From the NCBI GenBank assembly GCA_963971225.1, contig OZ020267.1:30891798-30955797 (forward strand): a stretch of 64,000 bases of DNA. Reading direction: 5' to 3'. The notes beneath the pieces were generated by a model. The model saw only the letters and a list, made by a program, of their open reading frames with translations, made no database searches and was not told where the DNA came from. The position numbers were made by a program, and so were the translations under genes. Of this stretch, positions 20,829 through 32,693 are shown piece after piece. This stretch comes from Melieria omissa. Taxonomy: Eukaryota; Arthropoda; Insecta; Diptera; Ulidiidae. The first letter of the stretch is position 1; each line of letters starts with the position of its first letter.

Positions 20829-23481
20829 TCAAGTCGATTCCGAGGACGAGGTGGACGTGTCCGATGCATCTGTTGACGTGGACGAGGAGGAGCTTGGGGA
20901 GCGTTTGCGTCGCTTCGATTTCGATTTGGATTTGCGCTCGGAGATCACCTCGTAGCTGGGCAAAGTGGAGTTGCTCGAATCGGACGAGCTGCTGGAGGAC
21001 TCCTCCACTACGGTCTCGATCTTTTTCGATTTTCTGCGCAATCAAAAAAACGAAACAAAAGACGAAAGAAAAAGCATTCAGTTCAGTTAACGCCCAACAA
21101 TAGCCAACTGCTGTGCTCAACCAACTTTTTGCGCTCACTCTTGTCAGCGTTTTTACTGCGCTTGCCCTTTTTCATCTCCGCTAATTCGCTATCGATCGAC
21201 GAATGGCTGCGATCACGTTTGGACTTTTTCGACTTTTTATCCTTGCGTCGTGCGCCCTTCTCGTTCACCACTTTCGTCGAGTAGAGATTCTGCGAGCTGG
21301 CCGTGGAGTAGCCAGTGTCCTTGCGTTTGCGCTTTTTGGTTCTGAAAAAATTCCAAAAATCATTCATTACAAACTATAGACAGTTGTTTGTGCCATTTAA
21401 TAAATACTTGTCTTTCTTGTTCTTCTTCTTGTAGACAAATTCGTCCTCGGCATAATCTTTGGCTCTACAAGAAAATCAATTTAGCACAAGAATGGTCCAC
21501 ACTACTGATGGATGAGTGGTCACCTTTGGATTTTGCGCTTCATGTCGGTGCCGCGCTCGGTGGATATCATATAGATGCCGTTGGTGTCCGCATCCTGAGC
21601 ACGTCGATGCGATTTGTAGTGGCGCGACTTGGCAGCAGCCTTCTGCTCGCGCCGATTCTTCCAGAACTCCGCATTGACCACGTACAAACGATACAGCTGC
21701 AGCACAATCACCAGTGAGTTTTTACCTACAACAATGTCAATTGGCATTTGTTGACACAGACGAGATGAAGTTGTGTGGACTTACAGGTGAAAAAGACATT
21801 CATGTAGTTCAGGATTTTGTACTGAAAGATGATCAACATGCGAACTGTGAGGAACGGTGCATCCTGCAATATAACGTTGAGTACAATGCCCCAGACATCA
21901 ATGCCACAGCAGCAGTTGTTGCAACAGTCGGTGGGAGGTCTGTAAGTGAGTGAATTATACAACAATTAACAATGGTCTAGAATTTCAATATGTGATCAGT
22001 ATTGATGAAATAGTTCTGATAAAGGAAAGCCACTTGAACAAATAAAATTCACAAATTCTACTAAACAATTTTTCTATTGCAGCAAGGAAGCATGCAATTT
22101 TAGTTGACTTGATTACAAATTTTGAATTTACTCATCAGGGCGATGTGAGCCACTGCCACGTGGCCGACGCGCTCTGGTTGCGGACAGTACAATGGTGAAT
22201 TGCAGCAGACTCCACGACCAAATGCCCAAAGTCAAATACACCAACAGCTGAATGCGCACAATGCTGCGATCCTTGAAGGACTCGAAAAATTCAATAATAT
22301 CGGCGGCAGTGCCTGCAAGCAAACAGATTACTCATTTGTTAAAAGAATACAGACACACAAACACACCGATATAGACCAGCAGCAGCTGGCTGAGCTGATC
22401 GCGCGTCAGATCGCCCTTGGGCAGCATCCAGCGGCCCACAATCAGAATGAGCATCAGAAACTGTTCGATTAGCGTAATCCAAGTGTCGGGATCGATTTTA
22501 ATGGTGGGTATCTCAATGCCAGTCTTGTCCAGCACATTGTCCAGGTTCTCCAGCACTGTGTTGCTGCTCTTGTTCTGCGCATTGCTGGGCCGGCCAGGCC
22601 CTATGCGTTCGGTCTTGTCCAGCTCCAGCAGCCAAATGGCTGGCACAATGCTGCTCAAGTAGAGAAAAACCGACGGACAAAACCTGCAATCATAATAAAT
22701 ACCAAGAAAAAACGTTAAGAAGAAGAACAAGAAGAAGCAAATTAAACAGTTGGAGGAAGAGTGTCAAACACTTGTTGCTTGTGTGGTTAACAGCCAGCGC
22801 GCGCCATTAATATTTAATTTCGAAATAGTGTGGCCAGGACATTGTTTACATGTCGGCATAAAATGTTGCAACAACAACAAAATTATAGTACAAAGCAGCG
22901 TGCAGGTGCCGGTGTGAGGAGCGCGAGCAGACAATTGACGACCCGAACTTCCTGTATCGGTCACCCGCTCCGCCTTGTGGCGCGCCCCATGTGTCAGTGC
23001 CACATGCGCGCCGACAGCCGCATGCACATACGACAAGCATTGATGGGCGCCCGTGGCGTTGGAAGGTGCGTTTGCGCCACACGCGAAATTCCATTAAATC
23101 GACTGGGTGCGGGGCGCACTGTAACGTGATTTCACTTTTAATTGAAAATCAAACCACGACATGACGTAATCCCATTGTTTACATTGGGCAAAAAACGGAC
23201 ACATTGGGAGCAGCAATTTGTGCGATGAACACAAATCACACTGGCAGCGCGTCAGCGGAAGGAATTTTGAAATGCATTCGCGGTTACCAGCGCCATTCCT
23301 GTGTCTTCTTGATCATCAGCGTGAAGATGCCCTCGAGCAGCAGCAGCACCAGCGGAGCGCACAGTGCCCAGTAGATGTAGTCGCCCTTGTTGACGGTCAC
23401 CTGCCAGACGGCCAGCAGGCTGTGCACGCCGAAGAAGATGCGCGTCAGAATCGCTTTGATGGTCGAGATGATTTTAGCCAT
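20829..23481 (-). CDS. TMEM26-family multi-pass membrane protein, eight coding exons
   Basis: Exons on the minus strand are 23288-23481, 22367-22683, 22132-22312, 21785-21939, 21524-21725, 21408-21464, 21126-21341 and 20829-21033. Phases agree throughout, giving 508 residues. The donor of exon 7 (AAAAA/GTTGGT) is the weakest call. The N-terminal ~300 residues align in order with vertebrate TMEM26: HSLLAVWQVT, FLYLSSIVPAIWLLEL, LIVGRWMLPKGDLTRDQLSQ, GTAADIIEFF, ILQDAPFLTVRM and LVIVLQLYR. Several hydrophobic spans fit a multi-pass protein. Vertebrate TMEM26 is about 370 residues. Here exons 5-8 add a basic, serine-rich tail (KKRKRKDTGYS, KRRKRSPSSSSS) that ends TSTSSSEST. The molecular function of the family is poorly known. 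The start is the ATG that opens the conserved N-terminus. Confidence 0.9.
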
Positions 23482-24215
23482 GACTTCATAGCATACGCCA
23501 AGCGCACAAAGGACTCGACTCCGGCACGCGCAGCAGCACCGTCACTGGCCACACAGCGAGGCAAATCCTTCAGAAAACTCCAATCACTAAAGCTAAAAGT
23601 TTCGCGGCGCGAGTCCGTGCGCCTGAAAGCGCGAATCGCAACTGCGGACCGCAATTGTGCCAATCGAAAGTGAAACGGTGTGCGGTCAGGTCGTTTAGGC
23701 GCTCATCGCCTTTGGTTTATGATACCTTTTGCTTTTCTTAAGCAATTAAGGATATTAGTGAGTGAGTATAGCAGCATTTCAAAGTAACCGGGTTCGAGTT
23801 CTATTGAGTGAAGGCAACTCTAGTGCAGCTCTGGTTAAAATCAGGTTTATATTTCAAGCCAAGGCGAATTCATACAGGTGATAGCGTTGGGACAGCAACA
23901 AAATTTCAATATATTTTGTTATTGTTTTCTAGGTTTAGATTGTCAAAATCAGCCAATCAGCACAAAGCTTGCTTTTTCAAGTTTATACTGTCACATTTTG
24001 ACAATCTAGACCTTTTCCACCACAAAAAAAATCAAATCAGCTGATTCATCGAGGTTACCTGTATAAATTCGCCTTGTTTCAAGCTTTCTATAACATTCAA
24101 GAAGTTGTTCTTTATAAAAGTAGTAAAGATTGAATTAGTAAAGTTTATTCAAATTAAATTTAATTAGTTTCCTTATAAAAATAAGTATTAGTTAAGTTGT
24201 TAAGTTAATTGCCAG
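23482..24215. other. Upstream region of the TMEM26-like gene
   Basis: From 23482 to about 23690 the sequence is GC-rich (GCGGCGCGAGTCCG-like) and likely to be 5'UTR or promoter of the minus-strand gene. Beyond it the DNA becomes AT-rich with no recognised gene. No TATA box or initiator could be chosen with confidence. Confidence 0.4.
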
Positions 24216-24370
24216 GCGCGGATTCAGAAAAATATTTTGGGGGGGCGGTTTCAAAAAGTAATTGTTTAATAATTGTAAAATGTCTTTTAATTTGTATGTA
24301 GTTTTATAGGCGATCCAAATATTTCGGGGGGGTTTCAACCCCCAAAACAGCCCCTGAATCCGCCACTGTT
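24216..24370. mobile_element. Short MITE with hAT-like ends
   Basis: The right end reads TGAATCCGCCACTG and the left GGCGCGGATTCAG, a diverged inverted pair of the CAGTGGCGGATTCAG type common in hAT-like MITEs. Mirror-image G-rich and C-rich runs lie inside each end. No clean target duplication was found and there is no coding frame. Confidence 0.5.
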
Positions 24371-25645
24371 AAGTGCTGTTAAGTTATTGAGGTCAAACCA
24401 ATACATATTTTGAAATTCAGCTATTCGAAAGTGCAACAATTATTCTTTTCTTAACGATAAAAATTACTTTATTCACACATCAACTAAACCGATTACTCGC
24501 AGAACAGTGCAAACCGAATATTCAACATAACCTAAGCATTGCTGCAATGACCAATGAACGCATCGTACAGGTTGGTCCCTTGGCGTGCAAACCCACACAC
24601 ACAATGACCCACAATACGCTTCCAGTCTAGTTTAGCGTCGTTTCAATGTCTCGCAGCCGATAATTCACAAGTCAGCGCGCCATAACGCGGCCGCTACTCT
24701 CACAGGAGGACGACTCCGCAGGACGTTGACGTCGTGTCACTCATTGACTGCGTGCCGCGCACATTACGGACGCTCAATGCTAACTTTTCATTTCAATGTC
24801 TCCACCGTCGCCGCATCCAACACCATAATTACCGTTACGCGCCCGTTCGGCCAGCGCAAAAATCAACAAACCAACAGACAACAACAGCGATTCGCAATAG
24901 AACGTGTAAAATATAGTTTTATAGTGTCCAGCAATACAGTACACACACTCACACACATCCAAACATATATAAATGTTTGCAGTAAGCACCACCCAGTCCA
25001 GCTGACAATTTCTTTGCTGTGCAGCATATCCTCGCCGCCAACAATTAGTTTCTGTTTGATTGTTTTTCAATTGAGTCCACGAGTTGTGAGTCACGTGAGT
25101 TCAATGTGATTTGTGAGAATTTTGATTTCACACCAATCGAGATTCTTGGTGGCCATGGCGTCAGTGTTAGGTTGAGGGTGAGGTTTATGTCGCCTATGCT
25201 ACAACTGTTGATTTGTATGCAAATATAAGAAACCACCGGAAGTCAGCGTTTTGAAAGTGCGTTAATAATTTTCTAGGTTATGTTTTGCACGTAACCAAAA
25301 TATTCATTAAATATTTATATTTCCCTTATACAAATGAAATTGTCACCTTTTACATGTGTTTGCTTTTTTTGTTTTTCACTTATTTCACTTATTATGTTAT
25401 TAAAAAGATTAATAAAAGTTAAAAGGCGGCAAAATGGTCAAATATTCCATTTCCGCCATACACTTCCAATTGGATTTAAATACCACATGCAATCCACATT
25501 CACAGAAGCCCGTTACTGGTTCTTGTTTGTGGACCGAAAATATTTTTATTCCACTTTTGCCAAGACTACTAGTTCACAATGGATATAATAACACTCACAA
25601 TGGTACCCAAATAGAACCAACTTATGTCAATATCATTAATCTTAT
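24371..25645. other. Intergenic, GC-richer block 24560-25100
   Basis: The block around 24600-24900 resembles leader or promoter DNA (CGCGGCCGC near 24690, ACACACTCACACACAT near 24945), but no reading frame has a recognisable domain. It may belong to a distal 5' exon of the TMEM26-like gene. That is inference only. Confidence 0.3.
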
Positions 25646-25646
25646 A

Positions 25647-26088
25647 CTACGTTTACATTGAGCCCAAATGCGTGATTTGGGCAAAAATTCTCAAATGCAA
25701 AACCAAATCATGCATTTCTCCATACAAATTCAAATCTACGAAATTACTCATTTCAATAAAGCGACTAAGCAAATGCGATAAAACATGACCAATTATATGG
25801 AATGCATTACAAAATGCAAACACTTTCAAAAACTTTTTCCTCTTTTTGACAGTTCAAAATCACAAAAAACGAAAATTATCGAAATGGAAATTTTGAATTG
25901 AAATTTTCGTCTGCTTGAAATATGCAGAATATTCTTCGCATGTAGGGTATGTATTATATTTTTATTCAAATAATGCTGTGTGTAGAGCATAGAAACAGCA
26001 AAAAAGCAACAAACGATTTAGTCAGAAGCAGGAAAAGAGCTGAGGTATGAATATTGAAATTACGCATTTGGGCTCAATGTAAACGTAG
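25647..26088. mobile_element. 442-bp MITE with TA target duplication
   Basis: The ends read CTACGTTTACATTGAGCCCA from both sides and match for about 27 bases, through AAATGCGT. TA flanks lie at 25645-25646 and 26089-26090. It has no coding frame. Such TA-flanked elements are usually moved by Tc1/mariner-type enzymes, but the terminal sequence does not match any of the transposons in this window. Confidence 0.85.
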
Positions 26089-26900
26089 TATTATATTAAT
26101 ATACAAACAATTTCTCGATATAAATTTTTAGTGACAAATTCTCCAAATAATCTCGATAATGCTTGAATTGTTTGCCTTGAAGATTTTGAATATTTTCAAG
26201 TCAAATGAAATATTTTTTTGTGAAACGAAAAATTGTGATTTCGTGAACGTGCGCGCATTTAAAACCAAGTTTACGTGTACTTATAATCGTTATTTGATTT
26301 GAATGAAGGACTGGCCATGCGACAGTACTGCAAAATACGCGTTTTATTTAAATTTCCAGAAAGAAAATAAGTTTTTGTAATAGTATCCAAAATGCTATTG
26401 AGAACAAGTAAAATTACGCTGTCGAAATGATATGGAAATTTTCAAAATTTTCGACATCGTTACGATATCTCGGATAAGATAATTTCAATATCGCAACGAT
26501 ATCAAGATTTTCGAAATTCTCGACATCGTCTCGAAAACAAGAAAAATTCTCGCTTTAACGATATCGTTTCTATAACGTTTGGTTTGCTGGGATATGTTAT
26601 AAGCAAATTTTCCATTAAACTAGATATTAAATTTTTAATTTCTCATTTTTGATCAGAAACAATCATTTTGAAAACATTATCATTTCTTTTAAACAGTTTT
26701 GTAAAACGCGATATTACTCGCTCGCTGGTCGCTCTACTGCCGGTGCAACCCTACACGGAGCCCATGTGCAATGCGTGTTTTTTGTGTACGAAGCGAAATG
26801 TCAAATTTGCGACATTCTGACAGAATATTTTTTGAAAAGCGAACGCAGAAACATTCGGAGGAGAACACTTTTTTTGAAAGCTATTAGAATTTGTGGCCAC
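26089..26900. other. Intergenic with CGATATCG-rich repeat patch
   Basis: Around 26400-26590 short words such as TTTTCGAAAT, ACGATATC and TCGACATCGT recur in both orientations, resembling a decayed inverted repeat. No gene is supported. Confidence 0.35.
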
Positions 26901-27203
26901 TTGCACTTTTATTATTAATTAAAAGTAAACAGACGCCTACTAGCGAACCGAGCATTGAGCGCGTACTGAACGCACAACTGTGATACGTAGTGGAAACCAC
27001 GTAAATAGAGCAAATAGCGAGGCGAGTTGGAACAATTTGCGTCAACACAGGCAGCGCAGGCGAAGGATTGCAGCAGCGGCAGTAGCAGCAGCAGCAATCA
27101 CAGCAACCAGCAACCACACACACAAAATCGCAACAGCGAACACATCAAATTGCCACGAAGAATTACCAGTCAACCACCACTGCAGCAGCTCCAGCGACGC
27201 GAC
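26901..27203 (+). other. Presumed 5'UTR/promoter of 4EHP
   Basis: The 300 bp before the 4EHP start codon rise in GC and contain CAG/GCA repeats (GCAGCAGCGGCAGTAGCAGC near 27070), as in many fly leaders. The start site was not located. Confidence 0.45.
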
Positions 27204-28464
27204 ATGGACAAAATGCCAGTCAAACAGTTCGAAACGTAAGTGAAGCAGCGTCTAATGCCAAAACAATATTGCATTGCCAACACAGTGTGAAAAGGGCCAG
27301 TGGAGCGGCACGTGCGGAGAGAATTGGCAGGCAGCAGCCAGCAGTAACGATTGTGACCAGCACGCGCCTCCGTGCGGTAGCGTCTGGACACATTACGGCG
27401 ACGATACCAGTAAACAAACGAGGGGCCAGTGGGGTGGTTGGTCACAGCTGTCACAGCGAGCGTTCGATGTTTAGGTTATGTTTGCAAAGGGCTACGTTGA
27501 CAACGATAAAAGCTGGCAGCTGGAAGAGCAGGTGGCAGTTGGAGTAGTGTGTGGGCAGTGCCATGCCCCCATTCCAATGTGCAACTGGAAGATTCTTATA
27601 TATTTTGAGTATCAAATATCAAATTTTGTATGCGCCAATATTGTAAATAATGGTTACAAGGACAATTTGAGTTGTAAAACAACTAAAGGAGGCGTGATAG
27701 GTACGCCTACATGTCCATAGTGAGGCACCATGTAGGAAATGCTTTGAATATGCAGCTAGTTTGCAAAGCAGCAGGAACGCTTAAAAGTAGGCGGTGTGCG
27801 CCCATTTAAGGCTTAACTTTTTTGAGTTACAGTTAAAGTTGAGTTATAAGTTATAGGTCGTTCCAGCTGCATGATGAACCAACGCTCAGTAGGCTAAAAA
27901 GGCAGTATGCAATTGTTAATCGACTATTTTTTATTCAATTTAAAGGAATGCAATATAAAAATCCCATACAGCAATCCACACACTAATCACTTTTCCTTCG
28001 CTTACAGTAAACCCTGGTCAGATCTCGCCGACAGCGATGACAGCGATATGGAGAACGAAATAGACGTTGACAAATTGCCGCCACTGGAGGTCGGGCCCAA
28101 CGAGAATCGGCTGCAGCACACATACTGCCTTTGGTTCTCGCGCAAGGGGACACACCGCGCCACCGACTACAGCAAATCACTACATGTTGTTGGGCGTTGC
28201 GCCAGCGTGCAGCAGTGGTGGTCGCTGTACTCGCACCTGATACGCCCTACGGCCCTCAAGCCGTACCGGGAACTGAGCCTCTTCAAACAGGGCATCAAGC
28301 CGATGTGGGAGGACCCGGCCAACACGAAGGGCGGCCAATGGGTCATACGTCTGCGGAAGAACAAAATCGATCGTGCGTGGGAGAACGTCTGCATGGCCAT
28401 GCTGGGCGAGCAGTTTCTGGTGGGTGATGAGATTTGCGGTATTGTGCTGACTACAAAATATCCG
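27204..28464 (+). CDS. eIF4EHP: eIF4E-homologous protein (4EHP, eIF4E2 class), coding exons 1-2, C-terminus missing
   Basis: 4EHP binds the mRNA cap but not eIF4G efficiently, so it represses translation of recruited messages. Exon 1 (27204-27235) encodes MDKMPVKQFE, then a GTAAGT donor. Exon 2 (28008-28464) follows a CTTACAG acceptor and restores the frame (T-KPWSDL). The 163 visible residues include an acidic N-terminus (DSDDSDMENEIDVD) and the cap-fold motifs HTYCLWFSRKG (48-58), VGRCASVQQWWSLYSHLIRP (72-91), GIKPMWEDPAN (106-116, with the cap-contacting MWE), GGQWVIRLRKNK and MLGEQFLVGDEICG. The frame ends exactly at a CCG/GTAAGT donor after TKYP. About 60 more residues are expected and no such exon was recognised in the remaining 35 kb. 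Drosophila-like sequence makes the assignment firm. Confidence 0.95.
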
Positions 28465-29400
28465 GTAAGTTCAAAACGTTTGTTAATTTAAAAACAAAGA
28501 GACTATAAAGCCGTGGAGAAAATGCTGTTGAAATGCATCAATTGGGAAAACAACAACAAAAGTGCAACACCATATGGACCAAAAGGAAAGCAAATGCATT
28601 GGATATGCATGGCGCATGTAAAAATAACCGTCAGTGCACTTTGGCGGCGAGAAGCTTTTTTCTAGGTTTCGGTGTCGCGCGTTCGGTCTGTGGTCGACAG
28701 TGTTAGATACAATTGCAAAGATTTTTAGGCCACTTTTGAGTGTAGTGGCACGAAAGCTAGTAGAAGTAGTATCTTTAAATGCTGCGGGTCATAAGTGAAA
28801 TAATAAAAAAAAGACTGAAAGGTTCTTTATGATAAACACTACCCTTTTCTTTTAGTTGTAAAATAAATATAAATTTGAAAAAGAGGTGATTAATTTATTC
28901 TAATTTCAATAAATATGTCGTTCAATTTAGCGGCTTAGGTGGGGCTTTCGAGTTTCATTTTGAATTTAGAGTGTTTTCCCAAAATTTTCTTTCGTTCTTA
29001 GTTTTTGCATTTATATTTAGATTTTTAAAAGTTTCAAAATTTTTAAAGCTTTAAGATTTTACTCAAATTGAATCAATTTGAATTTTATAAGCTAGAAATA
29101 CGTCAAATACACGTCTGACTATAAGCAACGCGTTGGAGCTGCAATATTAAAACAAACTCAAAACTTAAACCTATAAAAAAATACTCTAAATTAAAAAGAA
29201 GTTGCTATAAAAACTGTTAGTAATAACTAAAATCATTGTTCCAATTATAACCAAAGATTTATGAATTTACTTTATTCATTAAAATTTCGTAAACAACGTT
29301 TTAGAAATACACTTTAATTGTAATTTTATTTATCTGACCATAATTCCCCTCAACATATAAATTTAAGCGAATTCCCCAAAGCAACCCTGCAATCCATTTA
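28465..29400. other. Start of the next 4EHP intron, nothing recognised
   Basis: The donor at 28465 opens this stretch. The sequence is AT-rich after 28780 with no coding exon showing the expected RIRDTLRR-type C-terminal 4EHP motif. Confidence 0.5.
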
Positions 29401-32400
29401 CCACAATCTATTACTGTTTTGCTTGTGCTTCACGAAAATGTCAATGCAAAGGTAATGTAATAAAAGTGTGTAAACCGCAAAAGTCGTTCGAAACTCCCAC
29501 TTGGCCCCCGCTCGTTCACCGTTTCCAACCAAACGCCAACATTGCGCTCCCTTTCGACGCAGTGGATGAATTTCTAGACAAAAGCAAAACGGTGAGCGTA
29601 GTTGTGGAACTCAAATTATGTTCCACAGTCACACGCGCTGCAGTTAGTGGAGTGGTCGTTTTTTTGACGTAACGGCAAGTGGTTGACGCACCGCAAAGCA
29701 GCGAAAAAGTGACAAGCGAAAAGTGAAAACAGCAAAAAGCAAACAAGCGAAGCAATAATTTGTTTGGGCTTCTTCGTTTCGTCGACTGGGTGTTTTTGGC
29801 AAAGTCTTGTAGGTAAATTGTGCAATAAGCGGCAAGTCGCGAAACAAAATTACGACATTGCGTTCACAATTTCAGCTAAACGGTAGCCGGACGAGCGCAG
29901 AGCCAGTGGCAGCAGCGACAGAGAGCAGAGCAGAGCACCCCAACGACCCATTGATGAAACACTCCCAGAAACAGTCGGCAAGTGGCAAAAGAACGCAGAC
30001 GCACACCGAACGCAATCCACAGTGACGTTGGAGAGCCAGCGAGCGAGCGAGCAAATCAGCGACGCGATTCCGGATGCCGACGCACACCAGCCAGTCGCTT
30101 CAGATTGACAAGAGCCAGCAACGCGTCGAGAGCGTTTTCCGTGCGTACGCGCTGAAAAAATAATATTACTAAAACAAAAAGAAACAAATTGCATTCAACA
30201 GAAACGAACCCGACTAACCCGCTGCTTCGCTTACACGCCTCCACCGCGTTGTCGTTCTCATTGTTGTGCACGTGAAGAAGAGCTCCAGGCGCGCGATCGC
30301 CAACGCCGCTGAAAACGCGTCGCCTTACTTGCCCGTGGCGCAAGTAGAGGAAGCAACCAACGAAACGCCCCGCCTCGAACTGCCCACCGCCGCACTCTAG
30401 CAGTCAGCAGTAGTCAAAGAGACCCTGCGCAGAAAATCGATTTTTTTTTCTCGTTGCACGCGCTGCAGAGGATTTCGGATTTGTGTGTGTCGTCCCCCAG
30501 ATTGTGGCCCAAAATAAAAGCAAAACGTGTGTGTAGGGCAACACTTGTGTCGGCCCAAAGTGACATTGAGAGAGCAATTGAAATTGTTGAATTGACATCA
30601 AATTTTCAATTTTTTTCGAGTCCCCCACCCAAAATTTGGAGCTAAAGTCACAAAATTTACAGCGTAACTTTTCACAAAATACTTGCAGAAATTTGTGTGT
30701 AGGTTTGGTGCGGCAAAAGCGCAGAGCGACAGCCAAAAGTGTAAGAAAAAGTGGCAACGAAAGGCCCGAAAGCCAGCACAAAACGGAATTGGCAAAGCAG
30801 CGGAAAATCCAATACACACACAACAAACCAAACGCCAAACTAGCAAATCCACACACAGTGGGCTCCCCCGCCGCCTGCTCGCGGCGCGACTCCACGCAGC
30901 TCAAGTGAACCGCACTGACACAGCGTGTAGACGGCAACGTTTTCCACACGCTACTCACTCGCACCAGCACCCGCTGCTCCGTCGTCGTGGTCGTGGTCGT
31001 CATCGCCAGCGCCGCCGCCGTCACCATCAGCAGATACCAACAACTTTTCGCTGCTTCTTCTTCGACCAGCACGGTGCGTTGTCGTCGTCGTCGCTGTCGC
31101 TGTGCGGAAGGCAGAAGAGCAAGCAGCCAGTGTAGAGCACAAAAAACCTGCCCAAAAGCTGCAAAATAAAAAATCATAATTGTGGAAATTCGCGATTGTG
31201 CCCCAAGAAAAAAGTGCAAATACGCGACACATAAACGCGCCGCTGATTCGCTGTCAAATTGTTGAATTGCCGAGTTGCCCGCAGAATAAGTGCAGAAATT
31301 AAAAGGTTGGAAAAAGTGAGTCATGCCGCTGGCCCAGTCCAAAGCCCACAAATCGCAGTCAGTGTCGTCGATATTGCTGTGAATTTAATTGTTGGCATTG
31401 AGCGCTCAGCCACACAAACACACACACACACAACAGAGACAACAACTGGGAGCCGCACACGCGTTTGTTGTTGCAAAAAAAGCAAGAAAGATACGAAAAA
31501 ATAAAGAAACGGTCGAGGTCGCATGAAATTCCCCCAAAAAGTGCAAACGAATTTCGCTATTTCCCGGCGCGAGAAAACGAAAGTGGCCACACCGCCACCG
31601 TTGGTGTCCTCGAGTATCCAGCACGCAGCGTTGCAACAAGAGTGGCTGCGAAAAATTGCCCACTGTGCATCAGCGACTCGCGTGAATTTTACCATTTTGC
31701 AAGTGCAATGAAAAATCAATAATCTCGCCGTCCCCCGCACACACACACACACATACACACGTACACATCGTCAAAGACGCGCGCCCCCGCTCCAACCGCC
31801 GCCCGCGCTAAAGTGCTACTCGCATACGAGGCAACAACAACAACATAAATCAACAACCCAAACCCGCATGTCGCCTGCGCGTCTGAATTAGATTTACTGA
31901 AATTGTGCAATGAGCAAATACGAATTCCCGGCAATATAGAAAGTCAGTGCAAATCTGAGAATTATAGCGTTAACAAAAATTTAGCAATATTAGGAGAAAA
32001 AAAGCGAAAAAAAGAGCAACAGAAAAACGTATCGTATTTGAAATTAGCTGCCATTCGAATTACAACAACAACCAATTAAAATATTTAAATTATACAACGG
32101 GTTTAAAATTAATTAGCAAACGAAATTTAGACACAACACTAAAAGTAAAGTCGAGAAAAACACGCAAATAACTGCAATACGCCAAAAACAACAACAAAAA
32201 AGCAACGATCGAAGCTAAGAACTTTTCGAGTGTCCCACATAAAGTGTGAACGTAGCATAAAAGTCTCAAAGCCATAAAAAGTTAAAAGCTACCGGCCAAA
32301 ATTAAGTGTTTGAGCTTTAAAGCTTAGCGAGCTTCGGTGTGAAACCCCAAAAAAAACCAGTTGAATCCAGCAGCGCTGGTTCCTCGTGTTTTGCAGAGCT

Positions 32401-32693
32401 TTCAAGTGTTGTTAACTTGGCACTCAAAACCCCTATAGAAGTGTCACGATCGTTAAGCAGTGAGCGCTTTAAAGCTTTTCCAAACCAGTTGCAGTGAGCT
32501 TTAAGCGCAACGTGATTCCAACAATTGTTCATTGACTGCAACATTTCAACGTAACCGCAAGGCACCAAATCCGACTGCAGTTAGTTCCTCTCGCTCCCCA
32601 AACCTCTTTCGTTGCGCATCGAGCTACAACAGTCCGCCGGTATTTACGGTCAGCCGTCACGCGTAGCACGTCAGTGACACCAGCAGCAACAAA
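29401..32693 (+). promoter_or_regulatory. Upstream region and leader of Syntaxin 1A
   Basis: From about 29470 the DNA becomes CpG-containing and A/C-rich on the plus strand with few Ts. This is typical of long fly neuronal 5'UTRs. Many long open frames here (for example the 315-codon minus frame at 30404-31351) are artefacts of this composition. CGTCGTCGTCG repeats lie near 30980 and 31080, and a CA run at 31738-31752. A possible leader splice donor (AAAAA/GTGAGT) lies near 31315. The transcription start was not fixed. Confidence 0.5.

Noticed and set aside
23218..23673. 151-codon plus-strand frame
   Set aside because: It is antisense to exon 1 and the upstream region of the TMEM26-like gene.
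30404..31351. 315-codon minus-strand open frame
   Set aside because: It lies antisense to the A/C-rich Syntaxin 1A leader. Its translation is composition-driven (Thr runs, Arg/Gln runs) with no domain and no splice or start context.
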